Assembly (NCBI GenBank): GCA_013398955.1
Contig: VWPU01009476.1
Span: 62,001-126,000 of the forward strand
DNA from: Callaeas wilsoni
Taxonomy: Eukaryota > Chordata > Aves > Passeriformes > Callaeidae
Length of the DNA stretch: 64,000 nucleotides
Reading direction: 5' to 3'
Shown here: positions 12,827 to 26,530 of the stretch, one piece after another
Position numbering within the stretch: the first letter of the stretch is position 1
How the letters are laid out: every line of letters starts with the position of its first letter
Notes under the pieces: generated by a model
The model's input: the letters and a program-made list of their open reading frames with translations, nothing else
Database searches by the model: none
Told to the model about the DNA's origin: nothing
Translations under genes and position numbers: made by a program

Positions 12827-15800
12827 AGGATGTATTATTACTCACAATTTTAGACATTGCACTATTTATTGCCAGTCTCTTTCTTCTTATTTTTAATTGC
12901 AATGCTAGAGTTAAGGTAATGAACTAGATCATTTGCATACCAAGGACAATGACGGGGGACTTCCCTTGTTGCTGTGCCCCTGCAGCCTCCAGCTAATCTC
13001 CTGCCAGCACCAACCATCCAGACAACGCCAGCTCCCTCTCACACACAAACACTTCACAACCTGTTGATAATCAACAGAGGAATTAGAGCAGACCATTTCC
13101 ATTTGGAGCTGTAAATCAGTGCTAGGGAAGCAATTAGAAGTGCCCTAAAGTCTGATTTAGTTAAGACCATAGAAATACCCAAGAGCTAAAAAAATCATCT
13201 TGATTAGCACAGATCTGTTACAGCAGAGCCCTCCAGCAAGCATGGATTCATCACTGCCTTTAGCAACAGGACTTGCAAACCCAGTGTGGAGTGTCACATA
13301 TAGATGATTGCTTTTGTTTGCAAATAATCTTGTGTGCAAGATCTGAACCGTGCTAGCCCAGCACACACAACCCCCCCAAACCCAACAGAAATAACTTTGT
13401 ACTGTAGCACTGCGGCTTTGGATGCAGTCTCGGCTTAATTAATAATCAACCCTTACACTTTCGACGGCCTCCTCTCAGCGCTGTCACACATATCCTTCAG
13501 CACGGTTGCTTGCTTTTGGAGAAATAGCCACAAGATTGACAAGTGCATGAAACAAAATTACCCCCCTCAAACCAGAAAGAAGGTGTCCTCTCAAGGTCAT
13601 GCTCAGACAAATGGCATGAGCTGTGTGCTAAATCTCCAGCAATTTACCTGGGCTCAGGGTAAACAGAATCCTTCAGTATCCTGTGAAGCTCTAATGCCAA
13701 CTCCTCCTCCTTTTGCTCCTCTGTCTCCCATATCAAATTCATTGTGAAGCTTCAAGGGGGAAAAGTACTCACAAAGGTTATTCTAAAGCTCAAATCTAAA
13801 TGCATTTTTAAACACTGCTGAACTCACTGCAGATGCCACACACTAGACAAAGTGCTGCAGAAGGCCCACAATAATACGCTAATTCCATTGCTAGAAGAAA
13901 GGCAGAAGACTTCAATCAATCTCGAAATTAACTTTGCATTTAAAAATGTAACAGCCTCTGCACTGCATAGAGTGTCAATTCTTTTATCATGATTACTTGT
14001 TATGTGTCAAACCATTTAGTCTCACCTCCTATTGTGCTGTGATTGAGTTCATGGCAGCAAACATACTGGCCATAAAAACAATGGAAGCTTGAATGCTGTC
14101 TGAAATATTTGTTTCATCGAAGCTGAATAATCAAATGCACATTATGATTTTTTGTCAACAACTTTAATTTAGTTCTGTTTAATTGATTGCCTATGCTTTA
14201 CCCATTTTTTTTCTCTATAAAGGAGGCCTGTAGGACAAACAAGAAGCAAAATAGCTAGCTAAAGCTCACATTCTGTAAATAAAGAAATGGCTAAATAAAG
14301 AGCATTTTTATGTATTTGTTCCACAAATCCTCCTCTTTTCTTCTAGTCCCTTTTGTCCATTTAAAGCTTCTGTATCCAGGTGGTGGCTTCAAACTCTATG
14401 ACCTGGATGCCTAAAACACTTTTGATGAGCTACAAACCATTTGGAGTTTCAAAGACTTGGATTGCCTGTAACATCTATGAACTTGCTCTTTTTAGACATA
14501 TTTTGGCCGTCCAAAGTCTGAAAACGTCTGGACCTGCTGGAGCTTACTACTCAGTGAGCACGCAGGATGTGTGGGATGGGCAAATGTCCCCCTCAAAGGG
14601 GCTGGAGTAAAAATGGAGGCAAAGCTCCCGTCATCTGCTGTGCTAGTGAGCCCTGACGAGCCTGGTGGAGAGGATGGCAAAGCCTGAGGTCACTGCGCTG
14701 CCTGGGGACAGAGCCTGTGAGCATCTCCGTGCTTCTGACATCTGCTGCAGGGCTGTCCCAGTCCCTCTCTGCACCTCTGTGCGTGCAGAAGGTGTAAAAG
14801 CAGATAACAGACAGAGAGGAAAGTTCGTAAGTGAAGTGCCCAAGGAAGGAAGTACAACATCTTCCAGCACACCCGACCATGTTATTGGTCTTCTGATAAT
14901 TAGTGTTGGCCACAGCAGCAGTAGACATGGGATCCTATGAACTAAAATTACCTTGGGCTTATTTGTTTGTTCTACTCTTTAAACAATTTATTTTTAAGAT
15001 GTGGAAAGCTCTGAAATTTGTATCGCAACCTTTTCATGAAATCCCTTTACTTGGAGTATTGGGTGAAAATCATTAAAATTTTGATTTCTCTAACAACTAA
15101 ATTCCCGCCATGTTCTGTACCATACTTTTTACCAAATTCCAGTTTGATAAGAAATGTTTTACTCCTTCTTTGAAGTTAGGTGCAACTGTTGCCTTCCTTG
15201 TTTATTGCAAAGACATTTTCACCTAGAAAATGAAAATGATACTTTAGCCTTGTGGTCCCAGTGTGAATATTTGAATACAATCCCACAACTAGATGAAGGA
15301 ATACACCAAGGTGAATATGTATAGAGATAAAAAAAGGAGAATGGGCTATTTTGGCTGTGGTTAAGAGCAGAAAACAGGGGACAACACAATGATGGAAGAC
15401 GTGCATTATTATTCACTGTGAATTTTGCATATTATTTTCTCTGCTTCACAACCTTTAAGTGCTAGTTCACTTTTTAACCTGCTCCATAGATCTGAGAGCA
15501 CTGCAGATCTGCCCACAATACTACTTTATTAACTGCAGATAATGAGGTATGCAGCACTTCAAATAACAATACATCAGTCAGCAGAACAGGGAGCCAAAAT
15601 GCCTGGCGTGGTTTGGCTTGCTGTTTACCTTCGCTCCAACAATTATAATGGCTTGAGGCTGAGACTGGAAAAATAAGAGAGATGGTATCATTTATCTTCT
15701 TTTTTTTTTTCCCAAGGAAAACCTTTGTAAGAAAGAAAGGTAATGATATTTGTAAGTTGAATTCATGTTTCTTATTTATCTTTTGTTGTGAGCACATTTT

Positions 15801-18800
15801 TGTCCTACAGGCAAAGCCAGCTAAGCCAATAACTGCCAGAGAGAATCGAAGGACTTTGGTTCTTCTGCCCACTTTGACCATGGCACAGCACTGACCATCC
15901 AGGCTCCGAAGGGGAAAATTTAGCGTGTGACTCCTGCAGAGGTGAAGGTTGAAGGACATTATTTCCACTGCGTCCAGATTTGTTCCTCACATCTCAGCAG
16001 CAAGGGCTTCATCCCCTCTCTCCATCCCTCTGCCACACTTGGCTTGTCCCCTGGGCTCTGGATTAGCAAAATTAAATTTTTTATTTTTAAAAACTGTTTT
16101 AAAAATTTTGACTAAATGGTGGCTCTGTTTTCTATGTATTAACCTCTGAAGGATAGGATGGAAGGAACTAGACCATCTAATTTTCCCAGTTAGACAATCA
16201 GGCCCCTAACTTGCTCTGAGAGAGTAAAAAGTGAGAAATAGTGGGAAGTTGAGTTTAAGAATAGAGAACAACTACATCAAACCTTTTTCTACTTTGAAAA
16301 ACTATAATGAAAAAATATTTTCATGTGTTTACTGATTCATTTTTGAATATAGATATTAAATTAAATCAAAACTGTCCCCACTCATACTGTCCGAAACTGA
16401 AATACTCACACAACAGCCATTCCAAAAATACAGTATTAATGCATATGGATATTTCTAAGCTCTTAGAAACAATGTAAACAAATAACTGTCCTTTAGATCA
16501 TGCCATATTCCTGATGAAGACTGAGAATATGATCAGCAAAAAGAAAAAGACAATTAGTTATCTGAGATTTCATTTTCGTTGTGACATTGATGTTTGCTAT
16601 CTGTCTACATTTATAAATATTTTGGACCAAATTCAGAAAATATGTAAGTGAGGGGATTATTGTAATACATTCAGAATTTAGTAATGACTCACCTTAAATT
16701 GCCTCACTGAAGAAAACTATTTCCTGTCTCTAAAGGGGAAAATAAAGAAACCCATCACTCCACCCAGCCTGTGGGAAGTTTTCTCTGGTTTTGTCCACAG
16801 TTTCAGTCTTACTCACAAAACCCATGATTAGTGAGAAAAGAACCCTCTGTTCTCCTGTGATTTTCCATTCACAAACCATGGCATAATCTGAACTGTGTTT
16901 GCTTTATAAGCACATATTGATGAGTGAAAACAGTTCCAAGACTGGGGCCATTTCAGGGGGAAAACGGAGGATAAGCTAGAAATGCTCATTGCATTATTTG
17001 GATTAGTTACAGAACCAGAGAGCTGTTTACCCACAAGTAAGATGTGCTGATATTCCTCCACGGAGAGGCTGGAAAGGGGCAGTGGATCCCTGTAGGTGAT
17101 GTGGGATGCTGGTGCCATCCTCACAGGACGGTACCAATGCTGGAGATGCTGGTCCCCTTTATGACTACAGGACAGGTCTTTCGAGATCCTGGATGCAAAA
17201 TCCCACAATGAGAAGGGCAGATCTGCCCTCTTAAGGAAGTTTTGGCTCCTAAGTCTGCAAATCTGGTCTCAGAGGTCAGATGTGCACCGTGTAGGGCAAG
17301 AGTGCTGAGATTCCCTCCTTACTCCTCCTGTTGCAGCCACGTCTTGATATCAGAAACACTTCAATGAAAGAATTCCCAATGTCAAAACCACACCAGTTAC
17401 AAAAAATTGTGGTTCAAAAGCCCAACCTAATGTGCCAAATTGTCAGTGCTTCTACAGGTAGCACAATTAATAAACCTGAGAGGCCAGAGAATGTCTGAGA
17501 GCTGTCCATTTGCCATGGTCTTCATATTAATCTAATACTTATCCAGTGGTCACTAGCTGAGATTGACAGTTTTGTGACAGAGGTGTAGTAGTTTTAGATT
17601 CCAAATCAGTTTAAATAGCAACCAGAGAAAGACTGTGTGGAAATGACATAAGAAGTGGTTTGTAGCGTCAAGGTTTGAGGCTAAAAAAGTTACTTTCTGC
17701 CTGTATTGAAATGGAAAAATCTTGTTGTATTGATATGGAAAACTCCTCTTGAGCACCTAAAGCAGCTAGGGAGTGAACAATAACTACAGATTGCAAACAC
17801 CAAGATCAATGGCAAATGAAACATATGGTAAAAAGAGACAGTTACAGTCTCCTTTAGAGGTACACTGAGCTTGGCCTAATTTCCATTGAATTGGCTATTG
17901 TGTTTTGAATTCAGACTGTGGAATTGCAACTGTCTTTTTTGGCCTTCCCACCTTCTCAGTTTCAGTTCCACAGCTGGAGCTCAAATCCAGACTCAAAATC
18001 CTGGCTTAAAAGGGTGCTGCAGGGCAAGAAAGGAGATACCAGACACCCACCTGACACTAGCAATCCTTCCTAGCCATCAACTGGCAAAATAATGTGTCTT
18101 TTGAAAAAGAAGGAAAGTCATGGAGATTTTGGACTTCAAAGATGTTTTCTGATTAAATATGTGGAAACTAATTTTGCATGGAGCTTTGTTCCAGTTAACT
18201 TCAAGACTATGAGACCTGAGGGCAAGGTATTTCCAAATGTGTGTATAAATTTAAGAATTTAAATAGTTACCTTATTTTCAGTTTCTAGATAACTGTAATT
18301 CTCATTCACTAATTACTCCTGGCCAACTGTTGCCATTTACTGAAGTCTTTTAAATTAAAACAGGTGAGTTTGAAAATATTTGCCTAAGCACTTAGCAAAA
18401 GTTGGACTCACAAACTTATGTCCATAGGAAGGAGCATTCATTGTGAGTTAATAATGATAAAAGGAGGGGCTAAGACCTGCTTTCCTCCTATGAATGCATT
18501 ATTGTGCTGTGCTGCATCAAACCAGCTGTTGGTGACATTTCCAATAAGCTGCTGCAAAGCTCAAACTAATTATGAAGACAGAAAATAGTGACTGAGTAAA
18601 AGGACAGGTAAGAAAGAAAACACCAAGGTAAACTTCTCACAAAATCTATATTTTGCATCTTCAAGACCTTTCTTGAAAAGCTCCGTCTCTGCTCTTTATA
18701 TACATAGAAAATTAGCATATCATTTGATAATGACCTATCAAAACCTATGCTTTGATTACAAGCAGCTGCTTTTGATTACAATCAATGAATCACTAATTTG

Positions 18801-20727
18801 TGCTCAACCACATAACAGTTGGACTCCATCTATTATTCATTCTTGAAGTGGAGATCCTATTTAGAACTGGATTCCGAATTTGACTAGAGCTTTTGCCCTC
18901 TTGGCTATTAATAATTTTGTTTTGAAGTTAGGTCTGTAAGGTTTCATGATGGCCTCTTTTATTATGATTAAACTCTGAAATAATATGCTTGGGTGTTGCC
19001 CAGATCTATACACCTTTCTTCCTGACTGCATGTGTGGAATGGGCTTATCTAAGTTTTCTAATAATCCCATGATACACTTTTGATTTTCAAAATCTCTGGC
19101 TTTTATTTCCAGTATAGACAGAGCCATATTCAAAAGGGACCTATATGATATTTGTTGTCAGCGGTTGTATGACATGAGATCTGTAGATCTCTGGATTTCT
19201 TTACAACAAATATCTATATATGACATGATGAAAAGATATACAAAAGTCACATGGCTTCTCAGTTCAAGATATTTAGCCTGAAGTCATGGGATATAACCCA
19301 CCTTTGTAATTATAATTCTGTGTGCATAAACAACCACGTTCTTTAGATAATTCCAAACCTTTCAAGCTCCCAGATGTCATATTCAACAGCTTTGATTATT
19401 TCATTGCTAGTTCAAGATAAGGAACAGTACGTTTTTTTCTTAGATTACCAATGATATTGTTAATAAGAATGTGTGAATGACTTCTGCTGCGGAAAAAAAC
19501 CTCTCTGGTGTGAGCTGCTTCCACAGTAAAGTTGTCTGGCCCACAGATCTGTGTGACTCCATCAACCAACACAAAGTGACACCTCATCTCATAAATGGGT
19601 GATGATTAGACACAAAATGAAACTAATGCTCAATGTGTGCTGCTTTTCTATCAACCCCAAAATAAAATAATTTGCCATCAAGCAAGTCAATTAATTGATG
19701 ATCCCAAAATGTCAAAAAATGCCCTGTCACTCTGTTTGGGTGGTGGGGCTGATACATGGATGCCTGTAATTTAAAAGGTTCTATCCTAAAAACTGTTAAA
19801 CACGTTCAAACTATGCAGAAACACTTCATAAAGCAGCTCATACCTCAGAGCCTGAGTACTGCCCTTAGTCTAAATCTGAAGAAGGCAGCTCAGGATTGGG
19901 GCTCAGCCTTGGAGAGCATCACCAGCACTTGGTGGGGCTGAACACAGCATTGCTTCCCAGTCATGGGTTCTCTTACTCCTCAGACCCCTAATGAAGTGTG
20001 GCAGAAACTGCGACCCTGAAATGCAGCTGAAAACCAGTTCCAAGTACCCTGGGATGATTTCCCAAACTGTAAACATGAGGAAAGAAAATATTAATATCTT
20101 GCTTATAGTGGGGAAGTACGGAGAAAAAAAACCCAGTTTTTACAAGACAGTCTGCTTGGAAAACAATATTCGTTCTTAGATTTACTCTTAAATTGCACTC
20201 TATTTCTGTGTGTGAGGTTTACCACCCATGAGAAAAAGCTGAGTGAACGTGAGATACCTTTTCAGTTTAAAATGGTGGGCACAAGTGTAAAGTGGCACCC
20301 ACAAAATCAAAGATGCAATTTAAAAATCACACCTCAAGCTTGACAAACACAGGCTCCAGTGTAGTCCACGTCTCTAATGAGTGCTTCCTGCTCCTCCAAC
20401 CTCTGCCCATTGACTTCAATATGAATTGTGCCTCGTGATTTTTTAAATAGTCAACAGAATGCTGTAATCTGTAACTCTTACTCATGTTAATAAGTACTTA
20501 ATCATCTCAACAGGATCTGGATACACATTGGGACTGCTCCTGAGAATAAATTACTTCCCATTGAACATAAGGACTCAGGCCCATTTTTATTTACACATTG
20601 TATGTGAGATTCACAAAAAGCCTGTGAAAATTCAGCCCGAGGTCTCATTGCAAGGGTTGCTGGGAGCTAAGTGCCTCTGAATAGCTGGCACGTAGCACCA
20701 AACAGCTGACAATCAGTCAATCCATGA

Positions 20728-20807
20728 GACAAATTTTGCCCTCAGATGTACGTTGCTTCCACTGAAGTCAGCAAGTTACACATACTTCACCAGGGAATTT
20801 GATCATA
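20728..20807. repeat. Possible ancient amniote interspersed repeat
   Basis: The string around CAAATTTTGCCCTCAG, followed by CCACTGAAGTCA and ACTTCACC, resembles a low-copy ancient repeat frequent in reptile and bird DNA ('tttgccctcag…ctccactgaagtcaatgg…'). A related CATTGACTTCAAT motif lies at about 20409-20421. The family name is not recalled and the match is by eye only. Confidence 0.25.
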
Positions 20808-21789
20808 AAATAGCTGCTAAAGCAGACTGGCATTTTAGAGTTCATTTTTAAGCAAGGTGGTTCGTTAGAAAAGTTGCCATGTAACTAAATGTTTAACCAC
20901 AACCACATAGACTTGAAATGTCAGGGAGGAATAAGTGTTTGCAAGCCTTTTTACTTCTCAAGGAAAGCTGCCTAACTCACTAGACCTTTTACAAACCAAC
21001 AAACAAGCAAAAAAAGGGAAAAAGAAATGGCTGCCTCCTGAAGAAAAACCTCTGGGAAAGAGAATGGCTGAGTGGAGCCACACAAAAATTCAGTTACAAT
21101 GGCCAGTAACTTCAAACAACACAAAACCTGCATAAATGTCATATTTCCATTACTGGCAGACTGAAATATTCGCAATAGAGTTGTTTCTATTAAGACTCAA
21201 CATCACCATATGCTCTAATTACTGTTAAAACGTAGTTTATCATGTCTGAAGTCTTTCAATTTATAAACACATCCACAGCCCAGGGCACAGGTAGGTACAC
21301 AGTGGCAGCACACACTGAAATTACTATCAGCAAAACAAATGAAGGAGGGAAAAAAATCCTCACCAAAGTGACAGAGTTTTGATGCTCAATGCCCTCTGTG
21401 TGGGACTAAACCTCTGGCAAAATCACAGCCTCTGCCTTGTGAGATATCCCCTAGAAAGTAAAGTTGAACCTCTGTGGCCCATTGCACAGATCTAGGCTGA
21501 GGGAGCCAAGTTAATGACATCTTTGTGTTGAGCACAAAATACTCTTCTAAATGTTTTCTGGTTTAGCTGAATTTGCCTGAATGCAAGTGGAAACCAGCTT
21601 GAGACCCTGTAAAAATGAACTCCAAGGATTCTTGAGTGGGTCGCGCTGTTTCAAACATATAAAATATAAAAGATGTAAAATCTTGGTGTGACTATAAAGC
21701 TACTTTCCTATGGAGACAAAACCTAGGGTGAGCAAACTTTTCATTGATGTGAGAGAAGCGCTATGAATTATCATGATTTGCTATAGATT

Positions 21790-21920
21790 TTACATATATA
21801 TACTCAATGCTACTATATATATATATACACACACNATATATATATACTCAATGCTAGAAAAAATATATATACTAAATATATATACTAAGTAGTATATATA
21901 CATATATACACTCAATGCTA
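21790..21920. repeat. Interrupted TA-rich microsatellite/minisatellite with assembly N
   Basis: Runs of (TA)n and short (CA)n are punctuated three times by the unit ACTCAATGCTA (21802-21812, 21846-21856, 21910-21920), the last two followed by GAAAA. The spacing of 44 and 64 bp means the TA blocks differ in length between copies. The only ambiguous base of the window (N at 21835) lies inside, which suggests unresolved length or sequence in the assembly. Confidence 0.85.
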
Positions 21921-24631
21921 GAAAATTGGTAACCCCATCAGACAGCCAGGATCAAGTGAATTCACTTGAAACCAGGTTCCTCTCTGGTTTGCAGGGGCAC
22001 TAAAGAGCTCTGGTAGGTTGCAGTGTGGGGTTCTGCTATCAAAATGTGCTACCAAATGATGCAATACAGAAAACAGATTTGTGGAAGAAATGTATTTCAT
22101 TATTAGGATCTTGGATTATGATGAATCATAAAGTCACCATAATTCATAATTAGAAATAATAAATACAAATATTAGAAATAATAAATTTCTAGAAGCCTGG
22201 TGTTGGTGAGATGTGGCTGTTTCTCGAAATTTCTTTTTTGTTAATTTAAGATTCAGTTTCTTTAAATGAAAGGCAGATGCAGAAATATCTACACACAAGC
22301 TCCATGTGCTCTTTCATTCAAAGTTTATTTTTTTCTCCTAGTTTTCATGAGCATAAGTAAAGAACTTAAAGACAGTGAAGAAATAAAATCATGTAATTAA
22401 AAATTCAGTAATTGCTAAGTTTTGAGTGCTGCTTTAGAACATAAGTGGGGTGATATTTTAATGCAACTATTAATGAAAGAAGTCCTATAAGTAAGATGAA
22501 TATGACATGCAGCACTCAAAGACAGATATTTTCCAGCAGTAGCAATTATCTTGCATGAGTTTTGAAAAACACCAGTGAAACATATGTGACTTGACTTTCA
22601 CATGAGAGGTAATTGCACCTTCTCTAAAGTTCACTGTGATTCCTGGTGTTCTGGTGCTTTCCTCTGAAAATTGACTTCATCAAAGTAACTATATGAAAGA
22701 CAGAACCTTTTATTTAATAGCTTTCCATTAACTATCATTTTGTCATCTTAGTATAATCTTTGGTAACATGTCTGACCAATTTGCCATGGGAATAAGAAAT
22801 CGTGAATTGGGAGAGGCTACTGAGAGGAGCAAATAAGTTTCAGAACCTACAGGTATCTCCAGAAGATATTCCCCAGTCTGCTGTATGTCCAGAGACCTCA
22901 TCCCTTTGATTCCCTTATATCTTTACTTCTATTTATTGCTTCCTTCTAATGCTGCTGAAGATCTAGGGGCAAACCAAGCTGTGCATATCATCAGGTATGT
23001 CATAAGAATGAAAAAGAGGACAGCATAAATGCTGTGTACAATAAACGGCATACAGGCACAAAGCAAAATGGCAGGTACCTTCAGAAAACAGAATTATTCC
23101 CAGAAAGTCACTTTCCTGCACCTTATTTCACATTAGTCTTTCTGCCATCCTGCAGCCCAGTGCTGGCTGGTTTTCCTGGTGGTGTATTTCTGGAGGCTTC
23201 TGAAGGAGAGGCAGTGCTTTAGCACAACTATGATACAATTCTGATTTTAAAAAAACTCCAAAACTATTGTTCCCGGATATCCAGCTGGTTTAGACTGATT
23301 GTGAGTGAGAAGGATATAATATATAGGTGAATTTTTAAATATTGAACTTGCAAAGATCTGAAAAGCTGGGCAGCAGGTACCACCAAAATGGACAGACATA
23401 AACTCTTCAGGGGTACCATTCCCAGGGGTGGCATGCTGCTCTTCCTACTGATCTGCATGTCTGGGAGCACTTTAAAAACACGATTAAGAGTTCTTGCTAG
23501 AACCTGTCAATATTCACTGCCTACTGTCCAGGGAGTAAAGTGAGTATAGCTGCACGGGCAAAAAATGGTTGTGACCTTCATTTTCCAAAGTTTAAACCTG
23601 CAAAAAACCACAGTCACCATTCTGTTTCACCTTTGTGGAAGCATAGATCAGAGACAGCCTTTCAAATCCAGCTATGGTAAAAGTTTGATTAAAAGAATGT
23701 CAGCATTTCATATTGCCTTTCCTTTAAAAAATAAGATGCACCAACTAGGAATCTTCATTAAGCTGATTTTTTTTTTATTCAGCTTGTATTCTGATAATTG
23801 AACTGGTCTCAGAACTATCTCTTTTATTATAATTTTATTTAACTGAGGAAAGGAGAAGCAGAAGGCATGGGTTTTGAGAGAAAAAAACAAAAGACTAAAC
23901 TTAGGTCTGCGTATTCCACCTGTGATGCCAAAACAAGCTATCAGATTACTGCATAAAGGGAACTAAAGGCATGACCTGTACATTTATTTCTGCTCATGAT
24001 TTTCACTGTTCTGTTGGTTTTTATTGCAAGACTTAATTAAAATTAATAGCAAGTCAGACTGGCTTCCGATTGTTTGGAAACACTACAGAACAATTGGACT
24101 GTATCTCCACCTACTGTTAGTACTCAGCTTGAGAGGGGTGTAACTATGGCATTTTAAAGCACGGGCATAAATGATGCTCTGGGATACAAGCTGGGCAGGT
24201 CATGAGCAAGAAAACAGCACACAAATAATGAAGAAAGTTGATTTTTGGCTAAACCCCATATTTTATTATTACTGTAAAAGGGCTGCAGCTGGGAGCTTTG
24301 AGCTTCTGTCTACTGTTTCCTTTCTTGTGTCAAAATAGGTGCATTCATGCAAAAGGAGCAAGCAGCCTTTCCTCTTATTTCCATACATTACTTTGGAGAT
24401 TTTCTCCTCCTTTGTATCTATGGCAAAGTTTCTTGTGAAGCCAGGGCTCACAGAAGCACCAGCATGCTTTGAAGTGCATAGTTTAAACACACTTCAGAAA
24501 AGGTTTCTCAGGAACAACCTTGCATTTTACTTTAATGAAAAACTTTCCTCTGAGATTATGCAGATTTCCCTGCAGATGCTACCTAACAACATGTGGACTG
24601 CATCTTGCCATCCCTAAATATACTTATTTTC

Positions 24632-24656
24632 CCCTTGGGCTAAAGTAGCCCAAGGG
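24632..24656. repeat. Inverted repeat, 11-bp arms, 3-nt loop
   Basis: CCCTTGGGCTA (24632-24642) and TAGCCCAAGGG (24646-24656) are perfectly complementary around AAG. It would form a stable hairpin in DNA or RNA. No T-run follows it and no element boundary is evident. Confidence 0.7.
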
Positions 24657-25780
24657 CATTTGGTAATTTCACAGCAACAACTGCTTCCTAGATACCGTGC
24701 TGCCAAGGGCTTTTCCCAACTCCGAGTTAGGCGTTTTGGGGTAAGAAAAAGGCCAGACTGAAGGGTTCACTGGGTCTGCCCAGCCTGGCCAGCAGAAGAT
24801 GGATATGACTTCAGCCTGCCTCATTGAGGGCCTCACTTGCACAGTGGCACTTAGCTGCATTCAGGGCTCGGGTAGCTAAACCCATTTTTCAGATAAGCAA
24901 AGGAGGTCTGGTCTGCTCTAAGGGCCAGATGACAGTGCCCCTTTCCATCCGGTAGCTCAGTATTTAAAGCATCTGCCATACGATGTGGGTCCCTGCCGTG
25001 ACCAAACATCGGCCCCACCTCAGGGATCCCTCCTGCCAGACAGCTGAAGCCACCAGAGCTGGAGCGTCCCACTGAGGCCATTCTGATGGAACTCTTCCAC
25101 TTTGCAAGGCCCAATTAAATATTCATTGGGCCAGAGAGTAGTGGGCATCCCACTGTACCTTAGTAGTTGTGTCAGCCCCCAGGGACAGAGTCCTGCTCAC
25201 GTGGATGTGGAAGTATTTTCTATGAAGGATTTCCCAAAACAAAGACACATTCAGGTCAATGCACACACAGGGGGCCAAGCACATGGGTCAAGGGCTGTGA
25301 TAGGGATGGGGAATCTGGGCTTTGCATCCTGGATCTGGGATGCAGGTTGAATCAATTTGTATGCCCAAGGAATGAGGTTTTTTTAGATTTACCTGCTGCT
25401 CTCACTTGGACCACGGAATCCTGGGAAGCTTTTCTTTAATTACTGGACTAAGTTTGGAAAATCAAGCACTCAGTGTCAGGAAAAGCCAGGATTATGGTTG
25501 CCCAATCAACTCTATCTTGCCCTCTACATGTATTTTGAAATGGTGTTTTATAAAGACTCCTCTTCACTCAGGGCACAGTGGCCAGTATTTTTTGTGTCTA
25601 TATTTGCATTTGGCCATTGGCCTTACTTACATTACACAAAGCCCTCTGTGATGACAGATGTCAGCTCTAAGGATAGATTAATAATTTTCAATATTTTCAT
25701 TTCTTTCTTTGGTACTCATTTTCCCAGTATACAAGCTACAAAATTTTAATGACTCTTGTATCCTGCCTAGGACATGAGTG

Positions 25781-25840
25781 GGTATTATTCCCTCTGTAAA
25801 AAGTGGATTTGAAGCACAGAGAGATTTATGTCAAAAGGTA
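25781..25840 (-). mobile_element. MIR-like (CORE-SINE) relic
   Basis: On the plus strand GGTATTATTCCC, then a GTAAAA segment, then GAAGCACAGAGAGATTTATG, follow the order of the complement of a MIR-type SINE core, where 'ggtattattatcccc…tttaca…gaggcacagagaggttaagtg' is expected. About 60 bp are recognisable and heavily diverged. MIRs predate the bird-mammal split and survive in birds only as such fragments. Chance similarity is not excluded. Confidence 0.35.
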
Positions 25841-26530
25841 CTCATTAGTTTTGGGTACAGTTTGAGCTGTCTCTATATTTTTTAGTATTTCATGCATTCA
25901 CATACACTCTTCAGTTCATACATTTGTTGTGTGAGTGCTCACCAAACCCATGAGTCAAGCCCTATATGGAAGGTCTTGTACATCAAGAAAATGAGAAAGA
26001 ATTGGCAAAACTGGTGTAAGAAAATTGCCTACTGTGATAAAAGACTCCCTGGTAAAAACAAAATAAATTTTGCTGTTTTAACCAAGAGGCTATCCTGTCT
26101 AATTCACTCTATACTTTCTTAACAAATGAGGTGGGGGACTTTTAATCATTGCTTTACTGCAAAGTCCTAGTTCGGACCTGACCTGACTCTTCCTGCATAC
26201 GAATGAAGCATGATTCTGTAATTAAACATGCTAGCTTAATATACATGAAAAAACATACATATACATGAAAAATGAGACAAATTAAGGATGTCCAAAAAAA
26301 TTAAGTTAGGCATTAAATTTTGAGAGTTTAACTTTGCATTTTTTTTTCAAAGAAAATATTCTTTTCAGAATAAAAAATTGTATCCACAAGATTTTGATTC
26401 TAAGGAAAAAGTACTCTCCCCTTTGTAGTTTGAATGTTTGCCTTCATACTGACACCAATATAGCTTGTCACATGACTTAATATCCATCATCCAGACCTAT
26501 ATAATTTAATTACATTCTGGAATTAATTAC

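Larger units (their letters stand above)
11008..26530. other. Unique AT-rich non-coding sequence, no gene seen
   Basis: No gene, RNA gene or dated transposon is visible between the CR1 copies. The ORF of 164 codons at 15474-15968 (minus) includes a lysine run created by an oligo-T tract (about 15699-15711) and has no family resemblance. Noted separately are a 40-bp-period duplication near 12.8 kb, two candidate mini-exons on the minus strand (15629-15664, 16693-16729), a possible ancient amniote repeat (20728-20807), an interrupted TA-rich satellite with one N (21790-21920), a hairpin (24632-24656) and a MIR-like fragment (25781-25840). Confidence 0.55.

Noticed and set aside
15474..15968. 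164-codon minus-strand ORF
   Set aside because: Contains a lysine run that is simply an oligo-T tract read in antisense, has no family resemblance and bears no relation to the splice signals inside it.
24948..25010. tRNA-like segment CCGGTAGCTCAGTATTTAAAGC
   Set aside because: It has an A-box-like start, but there is no B box (GGTTCRANNCC) and no closing acceptor stem. At most a very old tRNA-derived SINE trace.
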